DNA from: Chlorocebus sabaeus
Taxonomy: Eukaryota > Chordata > Mammalia > Primates > Cercopithecidae
DNA length: 64,000 nt
Assembly (NCBI RefSeq): GCF_047675955.1
Contig: NC_132904.1
Coordinates: forward strand, 4,837,501 to 4,901,500
Reading direction: 5' to 3'
The translations under genes and the position numbers were made by a program. Under the pieces are notes generated by a model, which had not been told where the DNA came from, ran no database searches, and saw only the letters and a program-made list of their open reading frames with translations. Below are positions 1 through 12,548 of this stretch, piece after piece (position 1 is the first letter of the stretch; each line of letters begins with the position of its first letter).

Positions 1-165
1 ACTACAAGCGTCGTGCCATCATGCCCGGCTAGTTTTTTTTGTATTTTTAGTGGAGATGGGGTTTCACCATCCTGGCCAGGCTGGTCTCGAACTCCTGACC
101 TCACGATCTGCCTGCCTTGGCCTCCCAAAGTGCTGGGATTACAGGCGTGAGCCACCTCGCCTGGC
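1..165 (-). mobile_element. Alu, truncated by window edge
   Basis: Right-hand part ending GTGAGCCACCTCGCCTGGCC. Confidence 0.9.
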
Positions 166-1374
166 CTCTTTCTTTCTTAAATAAAGATTCCACATTCTTC
201 TAGAAACTTGAAGTCATTTCATTTTCTGTATGGAGAATGTGATACTTATTTCTCCCAAATGACAAGCCGAGTAAATAGAAGAAGGTCCTCCAGTTATTCG
301 GTTTTGTGTTCCTTGTTTATTTATCATTTGGCATGTTTGGGAGAAATCGTGCTTGCTGTCCAGTGCTTTGTCCCAGCCATCCGTGGGCTCGGCAGGAGCC
401 TGGGTTGCTGCAATGAGCCTCTTATCAGGAGCTTATTGGCACAGGCACATCCTCACCCACCTGCAGTTCAGTGACCTTTGCAGACTTAGGCAGAAACCTG
501 ACTGAGGCCGTCAGTGTGTTTACTGCCCAGCCCTTCCGGCTCCTGCCTGCGCCTGTCCTGGGTCACCAAGGGGTAATGACACCTGTGTGGGATGGCACTT
601 GCCCACTGGCACCTCTCAACCCTGTGGACTATGAATGTTCTAAGAAGAGGGACTGGCTTCCCTCAGCACACATTTCCGGCCACCAGCTGGGCGCCCGCCT
701 GGCCTGGCCTGACCTGGGGGAGGGGCTACTGAGATCCGGCTTCTGGCAGCCTGCCTAGAAGGCCCTTGGTGACTGAATGGAGGAGACAGGGGGGCTGATG
801 GTTCTCAGAACTGCTGCAGACCAGAAGGCCTTAGAATGATAAAGGCACACAGTGATTTCTGAGATAGGTGGGGAACAGATGCTTTCATCTGGGCTCCAGA
901 TCGGATTACATGCAATTTATTTAAAAGACCTGTCCTAAGATGATAACCCGGTTTATCAGTGTTTCCCAAAGTGCCAGTGAAATACCCAGGAACTTTTTAA
1001 TGCCAGGAGTTGTGTATGTAATGTAAAGGGTGAGGGAAACACGGACGGCATTCCTGTGGGTTGATGGATATTATTGCTCAGGACAAGGTTCTCGGAAAAG
1101 GTGAGGTAATTTAGTGGAAATTATTTGGGTCTATATAAAGTGTATATGTAGTATTAAGTATATTCATAAAATATATGTATATGAAATAATAAACCTCAGT
1201 TTTGTCTGTGTGCATGTATATCTATATAAAGATTATTAAAAATTTATAAAGGTATATAAATGTATATTTAATTTATTAATGTGTTATATATTAACATAAT
1301 GTACATATTACATATACTTACACTTACAGTACATTTATATATGTGTGTTTTCTGTGTGTATATATAGTTGTGGG

Positions 1375-1679
1375 TTTTTTTGTTTGTTTGTTTTGAGACA
1401 GGGTCTTGCTCTGTAACCTAGACTAGAGTGCAGGGGCATGATCATTGCTCACTGCAGCCTTGACCCTCCAGCCTCAACCCATCCTCCCACCTCTAAGCCT
1501 CCCGAGTAGCTGGGCCTACAGGCACCCACCTCCATGCCCTGCTAATTTTTGTACTTTTTGTAGAGATGGAATTTTACCATGTTGCCCAGGCTGGTCTCAA
1601 ACTCCTGGATTCAAGTGATCCACCTGCTCTGGGTCTCCCAAAGTGCTGGGACTACAGGTGTAAGCTACTGTGCCTGGCC
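1375..1679 (-). mobile_element. Alu (old, J-like)
   Basis: Starts after T-rich tail with GAGACAGGGTCTTGCTCTG; ends TGTGCCTGGCC. Confidence 0.9.
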
Positions 1680-1906
1680 TTAAAGTACATTATATATTAT
1701 ATATGCTTATATATATAAAGGTATATTTTATATATACTTACATATACAGTGTGTACATCAGGAAGTATGTATAAAACATGCAAGAGATGCTCATGGGGAA
1801 GGTCACTGCTGGTGGCACCCAGGGACAGTCTGTAGCACAAATGTCCATGTGTACCCGTGTTCCCCCTCCACTGTGGATTGCTCAGAGCTGCTCGTTTTCT
1901 CTGCAG

Positions 1907-2221
1907 CTTCAGTACTCAGAGGAAGACTGTGCTTTCGAGGAGGAGATCCGCCCTGATGGCTACAATGTATACCGATCTGAGAAGCACCGCCTCCCGGTCT
2001 CCCTGAGCAGTGCCAAACAGCGGCAGCTGTACAAGAACAGAGGCTTTCTTCCGCTCTCTCATTTCCTGCCCATGCTGCCCATGGCCCCAGAGGAGCCTGA
2101 GGACCTCAGGGGCCACTTGGAATCTGATATGTTCTCTTCGCCCCTGGAGACTGACAGCATGGACCCATTTGGGCTTGTCACCGGACTGGAGGCGGTGAGG
2201 AGTCCCAGCTTTGAGAAATAA
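1907..2221 (+). CDS. FGF19: FGF19 exon 3 (C-terminal 104 residues; 5' part lies outside the window)
   Basis: FGF19 is the secreted endocrine fibroblast growth factor released by ileum in response to bile acids. It signals through FGFR4 with beta-Klotho on hepatocytes and represses CYP7A1. The exon begins after a good acceptor (pyrimidine tract and CAG ending at 1906) in phase 0 with LQYSEEDC and ends ...RSPSFEK at a TAA (2219-2221). That is 104 residues, equal to residues 113-216 of the usual 216-residue precursor. It covers the end of the beta-trefoil core, including the cysteine equivalent to C120 that pairs with C102, and the C-terminal tail (DPFGLVTGLEA...) that binds beta-Klotho. Against the human protein as I remember it, only one residue differs (Ala for Val in LPMxPEEPED). 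An ATG-initiated frame open from 1778 is intron read-through and not a real start. Exons 1 and 2 and the signal peptide must lie upstream of base 1; nothing resembling exon 2 is present in 1-1906. Confidence 0.97.
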   Translation, partial: LQYSEEDCAFEEEIRPDGYNVYRSEKHRLPVSLSSAKQRQLYKNRGFLPLSHFLPMLPMAPEEPEDLRGHLESDMFSSPLETDSMDPFGLVTGLEAVRSPSFEK

Positions 2222-3258
2222 CTGAGGCCATGCCCGGGCCTCTTCACTGCTGCCAGGGGCTGTGGTCCCTGCAGAGTGGAGGCCATGCTTCTACAAGAGC
2301 AGTCCCGAGTCCACGTTCTGTTTAGCTTTAGGAAGAAACATCTAGAAGTTGTACATATTCAGAGTTTTCCATTGGCCGTGCCAGTTTCTAGCCAATAGAC
2401 TTGTCTGTCTGATCATAACATTGTAAGCCTGTAGCTTGCCCAGCTGCTGCCCGGGCCCCCATTCTGCTCCCTCGAGGTTGCTGGACAAGCTGCTGTGCTG
2501 TCTCAGTCCTGCTTGAATACCTCCACTGATGGGGAACTCACTTCCTTTGGAAAAATTCTTATGTCAAGCTGAAATTCTCTAATTTTTTTTCTCATCACTT
2601 CCCCAGGAGCAGCCAGAAGACAGGCAGTGGTTTAAATTTCAGGAACAGGTGATCCCCTCTGCAAAACAGCACATAAATTTCACTCAACCCCATGTGGGAA
2701 TTGATCTATATCTCTACTTCCAGGGACCCTTTGCCCTTCCCAAACCCCTCCAGGCCACCACTGACTGGAGCAGGCATGGCCCAAGCGGCTTCAGGAGTAG
2801 GGGAAGCCCGGAGCCCCACTCCAGCCCTGGGACATCTTGAGAATTCCCCCTGAGGCCAGTTCTGTCATGGATGCTGTCCTGAGAATAACTTGCTGTCCCC
2901 GGTGTCTCCTGCTTCCACCCCCCAGCCCACCAGCCCTCTGCCCACCTCACATATGTCCCCATGGATTGGGGCTTCCCAGGCCCCCTACCTTATGTCAACC
3001 TGCACTTCTCGTTCAAAAATCAGGAAAAGAAAAGATTTGAAGACCCCAAGTCTTGTCAATAACTTGCGGTGTGGAAGCAGCGGGGGAAGACTTAGAACCC
3101 TTTCCCCAGCACTTAGTTTTCCAACATGATATTTATGAGTAATTTATTTTGATATGTACATCTCTTATTTTCTTACATTATTTATGCCCCCAAATTATAT
3201 TTATGTATGTAAGTGAGGTTTGTTTTGTACATTAAAATGGAGTTTGTTTGTATCAAAA
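2222..3258 (+). other. FGF19: FGF19 3'UTR with poly(A) signal ATTAAA at 3231-3236
   Basis: About 1 kb follows the stop codon without interspersed repeats. It ends in an AT-rich tract with several ATTTA/TTATTTAT motifs (3120-3210), which are candidate mRNA-instability elements, and an ATTAAA at 3231-3236 followed by a GT-rich stretch (GGAGTTTGTTTGTAT). Cleavage is expected near 3250-3260. The short mRNA half-life is inferred from the AU-rich motifs. Confidence 0.8.
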
Positions 3259-3577
3259 GTTGCATTCTGTTATCCGCCTGGAATGTTAAGGAAAGTGGGG
3301 AAGGGGCTGGTGGGGAGCAGCGCCATCCACGGGAGGAAACCCTCGGTGTGTTTGCCCTTGACACCAAAAGCTCGGGTGGGAAGTTCAACGGGTGTGGGCC
3401 AGCCAGCTCTACTGGTGGAGGTTGGTTTGGACCCTGCTGTCCTGCCTTTTCCTCATGTCTAGGGACTTGGCTTCCTCAGACCACCTTCTCTCTAGCAATC
3501 TCAGTGGTTAGGGCGGCCTCTCTGCCAGGAGTATTTTTGGTTGCAGGAAACAGAAACACCAAGCAACAGTGGCCTAA
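3259..3577. other. Unique sequence downstream of FGF19
   Basis: No gene evidence. The last 45 bp (TTGGTTGCAGGAAACAGAAAC) resemble the start of an old interspersed repeat that also appears at about 6,180-6,300. Confidence 0.5.
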
Positions 3578-3750
3578 GTCAGGGCCCCTCACCCTCAGTA
3601 CTCTTCACTGAGGGGAAGATGTTCCTGCGTTTAGCAGTCCACCCACTAGATGCCTGTAGCAACCCCCAAGTTGTGACAACCAAAATACCACCAGAAGTTG
3701 TTGCATGTCCTTGGGGGGCAAAATCACCCTTAATGGAGGACCACTGACCT
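3578..3750 (+). mobile_element. MER5A-like hAT-Charlie remnant
   Basis: Contains the recognisable MER5A core (CCCACTAGATGCC..., TTGTGACAACCAAAAT, GGGGGGCAAAATCACCC) and ends GAGGACCACTGA, close to the family's terminal repeat. Confidence 0.7.
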
Positions 3751-4873
3751 GAGCGAATAGGATTTCTTTTTTGCCCAGCTGCAAATCCAGAGGGACCCAA
3801 TGGCCCAGCGACGCCTGAGCTGTGCCCTCTGTGATTCCCTTGGTGTCCCTGTCATGCTGGGGCCTTGTCTCAGCAGGGCTGCTGTGGCTTCAGCTGAGCG
3901 CCCTGTACTCAGCGAGAGGGAATCATTTTGGGCTGGGCCTCTCTCATCAAGAAAGCCAACACTTCCTTAGAACCTTTCAGCAAATTCCGGTTACATCCTA
4001 TGAACCACGTTTGCATCGCAGGACCAGGCCAGCCCCAGCTGCAAGGCAGGCTGGGAAGGCAAGAATTAGCGGTCAGGGTGACCAGGTGTGGGTCCACATC
4101 CTGAGTGCAAGGAGGAGCAGGTGCAACCAGACACCAACGTGTGTATGAAACACAATTCCAAGTGAGTGTTTGCCAGCGATTAGGGATGGTGGAGGGAGTC
4201 GGAGAGGATGGTTGGGTCACTCAGGGCAGTAGTTCCCAGGTACTTATGTTGGCAGTGAGGGGGGTAATGTCATTGTTGAAGACTACAAAGGCTATTTCAG
4301 GTGAAGCCTCCCCACTCTTCAGTAAAGGGGACCTCCACTTGTCATTCTCACTGATGACATGCCCAGAACACCCAGAGTTGACCCTTGGGCCATTCCCTGT
4401 CTCCATTTGCCAATCGAGATGCTCTTCTCACTCTTTGGTGTCCTCATCATGTAACCATGCTGATTAGAGAGCTGGCAGACAGGGCTGAGGGATGCTTGTG
4501 GACACAGTCTTCTCTACCTGCGGCAGGGCAAGACACGAAAGGCACTCACCTGGAGCCACACAGCCTGGAGGCAGCTCAGGGGCTGTGGGCAGGGCCCTTT
4601 GATTGCTGTGTGACCTTGAGTAAATCACATCGCCTCTCTGAGCCTGCATCCTTCTGTGGACATGAGATTAACAGGGTCTGCGTGGTAGGGCTATACGGGA
4701 ATCCAGTGAAATAATGTCTGCGGGATGCCTGACACAGAGTTAGCTGCCTGTCCGCAGCGACCCTCACCAAGGATCGAACGATCTGTCCTGAGCTATTATG
4801 TCCACTGGTTCTCAAATTTGGCTGCACACTGGAAAAAGATGATAGCTGGGACCCACTCATGGAGATGCTGGGC
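3751..4873. other. Intergenic, with a MIR fragment at about 4,595-4,735
   Basis: Mostly unique. The segment around 4,600 (CTGTGTGACCTTGAGTAAATCAC) and its downstream GCCTGACACAGAG match the MIR core in plus orientation. No exon-like signals were found. Confidence 0.55.
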
Positions 4874-5203
4874 TTTTTTTTTTTTTTTTTTTTTGGTCTT
4901 TCTTTCTCTCTCGCTCTCTCTTTCTTTATTAAGACCGTCTCACTCTGTCATCCAGGCTGGAGTACAGTGTGTAATCACCGATCACTGCAGTCTTCACCTC
5001 CTGGGCTCAAAGGATCCTGTTGCCTCAGCCTCTCAAGTAGCTGGGACGACAGACCCAGGCCCAGCTCATTTTTTTTTAAAATTTGTAGCAATGGGGTGTT
5101 GCTATGTTGCACAGGCTGGTCTCGATCTCTTGGGCTCAAGTGGTCCTCCTGCCTTGACCTCCCAAAGTGCTGGGATTACAGGTATGAGCCACTGTGCCCA
5201 GCT
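4874..5203 (-). mobile_element. Alu (old, J-like)
   Basis: Poly-T and CT-rich tail, then full Alu body to TGTGCCCAGC. Confidence 0.9.
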
Positions 5204-7649
5204 GAGATTGTGATTTAATGGGGATGGGTGTGGTCTGGGCACTGGGATTTTTTTCAAAAGCTCCCCTGTGGTTCTTATGTGCAGGGAACCACAGGGAACC
5301 AGTTCAGATTCCATCCTTTGTGCTCTGAAGACCAGCACTTCAGGGAGAAAATGAAGAAAGAGGCTTATCAGCACCTCCCTCTCTGGAGTCTTCTTCCTTC
5401 TGCACAGGGGAGGAATAACAGTATATGGATAACAAGTAAATGTACATAAACTAATTCACACTAGACTGTTGATGGTTAATATGTTTGCTCTCCAGGCCAC
5501 ATTTTTACTGACCTGACAGCTGCAAAGCCCTGATGCCAGACTGTGGGTGATGTGGGCATTCTGGCAGGAGATGGGGAAGATTATTTTTCTGAGGCTGCCT
5601 CTTAGCACCCACCCTACCCCGACTCTTCCCCTGGTCCTCATAAAGAGGTGGCCTTGCCCTCTTCCTGCATCCCCTGTCCCTGCTTTAGATAGCGTTGCCA
5701 AGTACATAAAAATACAGCATCCAGAGCTACATTTGAATTTCAGATGAGCAATGCATTTCTTTAGTAGGAATGTGTCTCATGCAATATTTGGAACATAGGT
5801 ACACTAAAAAGTTATTCATTGTCAATCTCAAATTCAAATTGAACCGGGTGTCCTGTGTTTTGTCTGGCAAGCCTAGCCTTAGGCCCACACCACTGACATG
5901 GAGTTAAAAATGAGAGAGGACTGGGGCAAAAAAAACTGTTTCTGTTGAACAAGACTCTCTGCTGGTGAGAGGCCAAAATGGAATTCAAAAGATCCCATGG
6001 GCAGGGGAGGCCTTGAGTGAATCCCGGTCTTTCTTCGGGCCGTTTCTGCATCTGTAAAGTGAGAGCCTCTTCATCGCCTCAAGGCCTGTTGACTCCTGGG
6101 GATTCTGGCAAAGTGCCCAGGGGCTGGGAAAGGCATCTCATCCAAGAAGGAGGCTGGAACCCAACACCCCAGCATTAGGACTCTCGTGGTTGCAGGTGAC
6201 AGAAAACACAACTCAAACTGACTTGAGGTAGGAAAAACAAGGGAACTTATTGGCTCACCTTACTGAGAAGGCCAGGCGGTGCCGCGCTTCAGGCATGCAG
6301 GATCTGGGAACCGGCACCACACCAGGCATCGTCTGTCTGTCCGTTTTCAAGCACCTTTTCCCTTTGCAGTGACAAGATGGCCCCAGCAGCCTCAGCTGAG
6401 ATGATGGGCAATTCTCTTCTCTTACCAACAACTCCAGCAAGAGCCCCGGATTGGGTCCCAAGGATCCTTCCTGTGTCCCTTGTTCATCCCAGCTGGGCAC
6501 AGGAGGCTCTGACCAGCTGGACTGTGTCCTCTTCTATAGCCCAGGGAAGAATCAGGCCTCCTGGGATGCTAGGACTAAGAAGGGGAGAGACACTTCCCCA
6601 GAGGAAAACCCAGGGCACAGATATTCCCCCAAGTTCCTACAATTCACCATCCACTGGGCAAGCTTCCCTCTTCGGATTGGGAAATGACAGCCAAAAATGT
6701 TTTACAAGACCAAAGAGGAGAGGGAGTGGGTGGGGACAGGGCCACCCAGATGCAGAAATTGTCCACTCAGTCATGGAGGACGTGAGACAGCATCCTTCCT
6801 GCCCTAGTCTCAGACTCCCTCCCCTACTCTCAAGGTGAGCAAAAGGAACCTCAATTAGGGGAGTGGGGAAAGAAGGTATACCTTTTGCCACTAGAGGCAA
6901 AGAAAGAGAGCGTGCGTGTGCGAGAGAGAGATAGACAGACACACAGACACTGGGTATTACAATAGAGCCGTGCACCCCATAGTGATGTCTCAGTTAATGT
7001 CGGACCACATATACAATGATGGTACCTTAACGTTACAACTTCATATTTTTACTATGCCTTTTCTGTTTTTAGATATGTTTAGATACACAAGTACTTACCG
7101 TTGTGCAACCTTTGCACAATGGTACTGCTACAGTGTTCAGAGCAGTACCGTGCTGTGCAGGTGTGTACCCTAGAAGCAATCAGCTGTACCACTTAGCCCA
7201 GGTGTGCAGCAGGCGACACCATCTAGGGTTGTGTGAGTATACTCTATAATGTTCGCACAATGGCGAAATCGCCCAGTTGATGCGTTTCTGAGGACGTATC
7301 CCCATCGTTCACACTGCATGGTTGCATACTTACCTGACTGTCTGCATCTCGTACTGTGGACTGAGGCTATCAGCTCAGCATTTTGAGTGAAATGCAAGAA
7401 CATTACCTACATCACCTTTACTTAGGTCTCTTTCTCTCCCCACTTTTAAATTTTCATTAAGTCTTTCCTCTACATATATTGAGCACCACATCAAATGCCA
7501 TGATTTTTGGTGTCAGGCATCAAAGATGATTTTTAAAATGCATAAGAAGGACAATCTCATATTTTTACCCCTATTTTTAATCAGTCTGATATTCCTCTTT
7601 CCTTTCTGAACTTCAAAGCCTATTTAGAGAACTTCCTTTGACTATTTTC
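5204..7649. other. Intergenic with old DNA-transposon remnants
   Basis: Contains a palindromic element (about 5,690-5,880, listed separately), an old repeat resembling the one near 3,540 (about 6,180-6,300), GA/CA microsatellite (6,900-6,950) and, at about 6,965-7,400, a recognisable but unnamed DNA-transposon-like element with internal paired motifs (GTTCGCACAATGGCGAAATCGCC). No gene seen. Confidence 0.55.
5690..5880. mobile_element. Palindromic DNA-transposon remnant (MITE-like)
   Basis: The left arm (AAAATACAGCATCCAGAGC, ACATTTGAATTTCAGATGAG, TTCTTTAGTA) is approximately the reverse complement of the right arm (TACACTAAAAAGTTATTC, TCTCAAATTCAAATTGAA, GGGTGTCCTGTGTTTT). The centre is around ATGCAATATTTGGAACATAGG. 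Confidence 0.65.
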
Positions 7650-7947
7650 TTTTTTTTTTTTTTAAAGACAGAGTCTCACTGTGTCACCCAGGCTGGAGTG
7701 CAGTGGCACAGTCTCAGCTCACTACAGCCTCTGCATTCCTGGGCTCAAGAGATCCTCCCACCTTAGCCTCTAGAGTAGCTGGGGCCACAAGCACACACTA
7801 CCATGCCTGGCTAATTTTGTTCATTTTTTGTACAGATGAGGTGTCCCTATGTTTCCCAGGCTGGTCTTGAACTCCTGGAATCAAGCGATCCTTCCACCTT
7901 GACTTCCCAAAGTGCTGGGATTGCAGGCATGAGCCACTGTGCCCAAC
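7650..7947 (-). mobile_element. Alu (J-like)
   Basis: Full-length body, ends CACTGTGCCCAACC. Confidence 0.9.
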
Positions 7948-7949
7948 CC

Positions 7950-8198
7950 TTCAGGCTGGTGTGATCTCATTGCACTGCAACCTCCGCCCCCTGGGTTCAA
8001 GTGATTCTCCTGCCTCAGCCCCCCGAGTAGCTGGGATTACAGGCGCCTGCCACAGTGCCTGGCTAATTTTTGTATTTTTTAGTACAGACGAGGTTTCACT
8101 ATCTTGGCCAGGATGGTCTTGATCTCCTGACCTCGTGATCCACCCACCTCAGCCTCCCAAAGTGCTGGGATTACAGGCATGAGCCACCACACCCGGCT
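7950..8198 (-). mobile_element. Alu, partial
   Basis: Lacks the poly-T end, starting inside the body directly behind the previous Alu. Confidence 0.85.
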
Positions 8199-8725
8199 GT
8201 AGTTTTCAATCCTATATTCTCCATTGGGTTCTTTTCCATGACTTCCCTTTCTTTGCTGTGTCAAAGTCCGGTAAAACATAGAGACAAATCTCTGAAATTA
8301 AAACGTTTTATTTGGGAAGAAAGAATTGCAATTTGGGGCACACATACAGACTAGGGAGTCTTCAACATATCCAGAAAACAAAGGGAAGGTTAAAAGTTTT
8401 GTAAAAAGGAGAAATATTACCTATTGCTCTTCAAGAAAGTTCATCGGCATGAAGGAGGTTTTGGGGAGCTGACAAGCTCTGATTGGTGAGTGAGGGCAGT
8501 GAGTAAACCTAGTCTTTGGGCTGCAGCAGGTTGTGTCAGCAGCTATTGCGTAAAACTAATTTCAGGTTACAGCAGGCAGTTTCAGCAGCCAGGCTTGCAG
8601 AGAATTACATTTTTGGAGTACTGTTATGAATGAGGAGTGCTTTTATCCCCCTGGCTTGTTGATTTTGTTCAGTCAGGTATGACAAGAATAATCCAATTTG
8701 TAAGATCAGTTTTCACAGCTAAGAT
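8199..8725. other. Intergenic; LTR-like old repeat at about 8,290-8,610
   Basis: The stretch with TTTTATTTGGGAAGAAAGAATTGC and the internal near-repeats 'CAGCAGGTTGTGTCAGCAGC' and 'CAGCAGGCAGTTTCAGCAGC' looks like an old endogenous-retrovirus LTR, but I cannot name the family. Confidence 0.35.
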
Positions 8726-9038
8726 TTTTTTATTTTATTTTATTTTTTTTGAGACAGGGCCTAGCTCTGTCGCCCAGGCTGGAGTGCAGTGGCTGATCAT
8801 AGCTCACGGCAACCTCTGCCTCCTGGGCTCAAGTTATCCTCACACCTCAGCCTCTCTAGTACGAGTAGCTGGAACTACAGGCACATGCCACTACACCTGG
8901 CTAATTTTTGTAGTTTTTGTAGAGACAGGGTCTCACTATTCTGCCCAGGCTGATCTCGGACTCCTGAGCTCAAGTGATCCAACTGTCTCAGCCCCACAAA
9001 GTGCTGGGATTACGGGTGTGAGGCACCATGCCCGGCTG
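8726..9038 (-). mobile_element. Alu
   Basis: Full-length with (TTTTA)n tail. Confidence 0.9.
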
Positions 9039-9594
9039 ACAGCTGAGATTTTTAATGCGTTCATTTGTTTCAAGGGAATTCCTAATTGCTGTTGAAGCAT
9101 TTTTCTGATGGCTGCTTTAAAATCCTTGTCCAACAATGTACTAATCATTCTGTCATCTCATTCATCTCCGCATTTGTGGATTGTTTATTCACATTGAAGT
9201 TGGAATTTTCCTTGTTCTTGATATGATGCGTGAATTTTGATACCTTCCTTCTACCCCGTCCCGCCCACTCTCCCTCCCACCTTCCCTTCCTCCCTGGTCC
9301 TTCCTTTCTTTCTTCCATCTTCTTCTTCTTCACTTTCCTGCTAACGTCAAGGCTGCCTGCTTGCCCTCCCTTGCCTTTATTTATGGCTTAAGGCAAAGCA
9401 TCACCCACTTTCATTCTTCCCTGTAAACCTCCTGCAGTTCAGGTTTCCCCTTCGTGTCCTCTCTGCGCCACTCTCCTCCTGTGCAGTCTTATCACTGAAG
9501 TCGAAAATAAAGAGACCCAGCAGACACAGCCAACAACTCAAGGCATAGGCTTTGTTTGGTTTTCAGTTCAACAAAATAGGTGTAAAACCTTTTG
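9039..9594. other. Intergenic, pyrimidine-rich
   Basis: CT-rich low-complexity tract at 9,235-9,340. No gene or clear transposon was identified. Confidence 0.5.
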
Positions 9595-9732
9595 TCTTAG
9601 TTGTAACCCTTTTCTTCAGTATGAGTTTCTTTTTTCAAAAACCATATATATGTGCCTGTGTGTGTGTATAGGTGTGTATACACACACATATATGACTGAA
9701 TTGGGTCCCCAAAACTCGTATGTTAAAAACTT

Positions 9733-10048
9733 AGCCAGGCGCGGTGGCTCGCGCCTATAATCCCAGCACTTTGGGAGGCCAAGGTGGGTGGATCACCTGA
9801 GGTCAGGAGTTCGAGACCACCCTGACTAACATGGTGAAAGCCCGTCTCTACTAAATACAAAAAAATTAGCCCGGTGTAATGGCGCATGCCTGTAATCCCA
9901 GCTACTTGGGAGGCTGAGGCAGGAGAACCACTTGAACCAAGGAGGTGGAGGTTGTGGTGAGCTAAAATCCCGCCATTGCACTCCAGCCTAGGCAACAAGA
10001 GTGAAACTCCATCTCAAAAACAAAAACAAACAAACAAACAAAAAACAA
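9733..10048 (+). mobile_element. AluS-like in triplication copy 1
   Basis: Inserted after TTAAAAACTTA; tail is (CAAA)n. The same site in copy 3 holds a different Alu. Confidence 0.9.
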
Positions 10049-10763
10049 AACTTAACCTCCAGTACACCTCAAAGTTGACTGTACTTGGAGATATGACCTT
10101 TGAAGAGTTGATTAAAGTTAAATGAAGTCATATGGGTGAGGCTGTTGAAAAAAAACTTTAAAAAGACAGTTTTTAACTATTGAAATAAATGGAAATGGTC
10201 TGGGTACTGAATTATACTGTTAATTTGCTAGGGGGATCAAGCATTACGGTTATGTAAAAAATCTCTATCTGTTAGATACGCACTGCAGTATCTGCAGGTG
10301 AAATGATTCAGCAAGAAAAGGTGGGGGTGGGGAATGAGGTCATTGTTGGAACAAGAACAGTGAAATATTGCTCCTTGCTGAGGCTGGGTATTGGTATGTG
10401 GGGGTCTATTCACACTACCTACACGTGGGTATGTTTGAAATGTCTATGTAAAAAGGAAACCAAAGACTAAATGTGAATTCTTCACACTCCGTCTTTCTCT
10501 ACCAAGCCACTTAGAAGAGGTTGCAATGACTGTGTCACAACCTGGTGAATCTTCTAGGCCTGGATCCCTGTGTGACCATGTGGAGCAGAACCCCCAGTGA
10601 CCTGTGCTGGACTTGGAGGAGAACAATGGATAAATAAATCTTTGTTATATTGAGTCTTGGCAGTTTCACAGTTGGTTTGTTATTGAAGGTATATCGTGGA
10701 GTAGAAGAAGTAAATTCAGGACACTGTCTAGGGTATAATATAATTTGTCATTTAAAAGGGCAT

Positions 10764-11036
10764 GTACCATTTGGGGAAGCTGAGGTGGGAGGATCACTTG
10801 AGGCCAGGAGTTTGAGACTAGCCTGGGCAATATAGCGAGATGTCATCCCTACAAAAAATGCAAACATCAGCCACGTGTGGTGACGCATTCCTATAGTTCT
10901 AGCTTCTTGGGAAGTGAAGTGGGAGGATTCTTTGAGTCCAGGAGTTCAAGCTTGCAGTAAGCTATGATTGTGCCACTGCATTCCAGTCTGGGTGACAGAG
11001 TGAGGCCCCGTCACAAAAAAAAAAAAAGAAGAAAAA
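10764..11036 (+). mobile_element. Old Alu, 5' truncated, part of triplicated unit (copy 1)
   Basis: Starts at GTACCATTTGGGGAAGC; the same junction recurs at 12,010 and 13,868. Confidence 0.85.
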
Positions 11037-12009
11037 AGGCATATATATATGTATGCTTATATATGCAGAGAACCTCTCTGGAGGGAAGTATAGAAAACGA
11101 TAAAACTGTGGGTGCTTCTGGGGACAGGAATTAGAGGACTGCAGAGATGGTAGGAAGGAGAACTTTTACTATAACCTTTTTCTTCAGTTTGAGTTTGTTT
11201 TTTCCAAAACCGTGTGTGTGTGTATACATGTATATGTGTGTGTATACACACACGTGACTGAATTGTGTCGCCAAAGCTCACGTTAAAAACTTGACCTCTA
11301 GTACCCCTCAGAGTATGACTGTGCTTGAAGATATGACCTTTGAAAGGTGATTAAAGTTAAATGAAGTCATATGAGTGAGGCTGTTAAAAAAAAAAAAAAA
11401 CTTTAAAAAGACAGTTTTTAACTGTTGAAATAAATGGAAACGGTCTGGAAACTGAATTATATTGTTAATTGACTAGGTGGGATCATGCATTACGGTTGCG
11501 TAAAACAACCTCTGTATCTGTTAGATATGCACTGAAGTATCTGCAGGTGAAATGATTCAGCAAGAAAAGGTGGGGGTGGGGAATGAGGTCATTGTTGGAA
11601 CAAGAACAGTGAAATATTGCTCCTTGCTGAGGCTGGGTATTGGTACATTGGGGTCTGTTTACACTACCTACACTTGGGTATGTTTGAAATGTCTATGTAA
11701 AAAGGAAACCAAAAACCAAATGTGGATTCTTCACACTCTCTCTTTCTCTACCAAGTCACTTGGAAGAGGTTGCAATGACTATGTCACAACCTGGTGAACC
11801 TTCTAGGCCTGGATCCCTGTGTGACCATGTGGAGCAGAAACCCCAGTGACCTGTGCTGGACTTGGAGGAGAATAGTGGATAAATAAACCTTTGTTATATT
11901 GACTCTTGGCAATTTCACACTTGGTTTGTTATTGAAGGTATATTGTGGAGTAGAAGTAAATTCAGGACCCTGTCTATAGTATAATATAATTTGTCATTTA
12001 AAAGAGTGT

Positions 12010-12275
12010 GTACCACTTTGGAAGGCCGAGGTGGGAGGATCACTTGAGGCCAGGAGTTTGAGACCAGCCTAGGCAATACAGTGAGATAGCATCTCTACCA
12101 AAAAATGTAAACGTCAGCTAGGTGTGGTGACGCATTCCTATAGTTCTAGCTTCTTGGGAAGTGAAGTGGGAGGATTCCTTGAGTCCAGGAGTTCAAGGCT
12201 GCAGTGAGCTATGATAGTGCCACTGCATTCCAGTCTGCGTGACAGAGTGAGGCCCCGTCTCAAAATTTTTTAAAA
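12010..12275 (+). mobile_element. Old Alu, part of triplicated unit (copy 2)
   Basis: Same 5' breakpoint as in copies 1 and 3. Confidence 0.85.
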
Positions 12276-12548
12276 AAGGCATATATATGCATGCTTATAT
12301 ACGCAGAGAACCTCTCTGGGAAGAAGTATACGCAACAATAAAACTGTGGGTCGTTCTGGGGATAGGAATTAGAGGGCTGGGGACAGGATAGTAAGGAAAA
12401 CTTTTGCTATAACCCTTTTCTTCAGTTTGAGTTTCTTTTTTTCAAAAACTGTTTGTGTGTGTATATATATGTGTGTATATATAGATGTCTATATACACAC
12501 TCATATGTGAATGAATTGTGCCCCTAAAACTTATATGATAAAAACTTA

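Larger units (their letters stand above)
1..1906 (+). other. FGF19: FGF19 intron 2, 3' portion
   Basis: Non-coding sequence upstream of the exon 3 acceptor. It holds a truncated Alu at the window edge, a second Alu at 1375-1679, and AT-rich TATA/TGTA simple sequence on both sides of that Alu (about 1130-1372 and 1680-1770). No FGF19 exon 2 is visible. Confidence 0.85.

Noticed and set aside
1778..1906. ATG-led extension upstream of FGF19 exon 3
   Set aside because: Intronic; a strong acceptor lies at 1906, and the protein matches FGF19 only from 1907 onwards.
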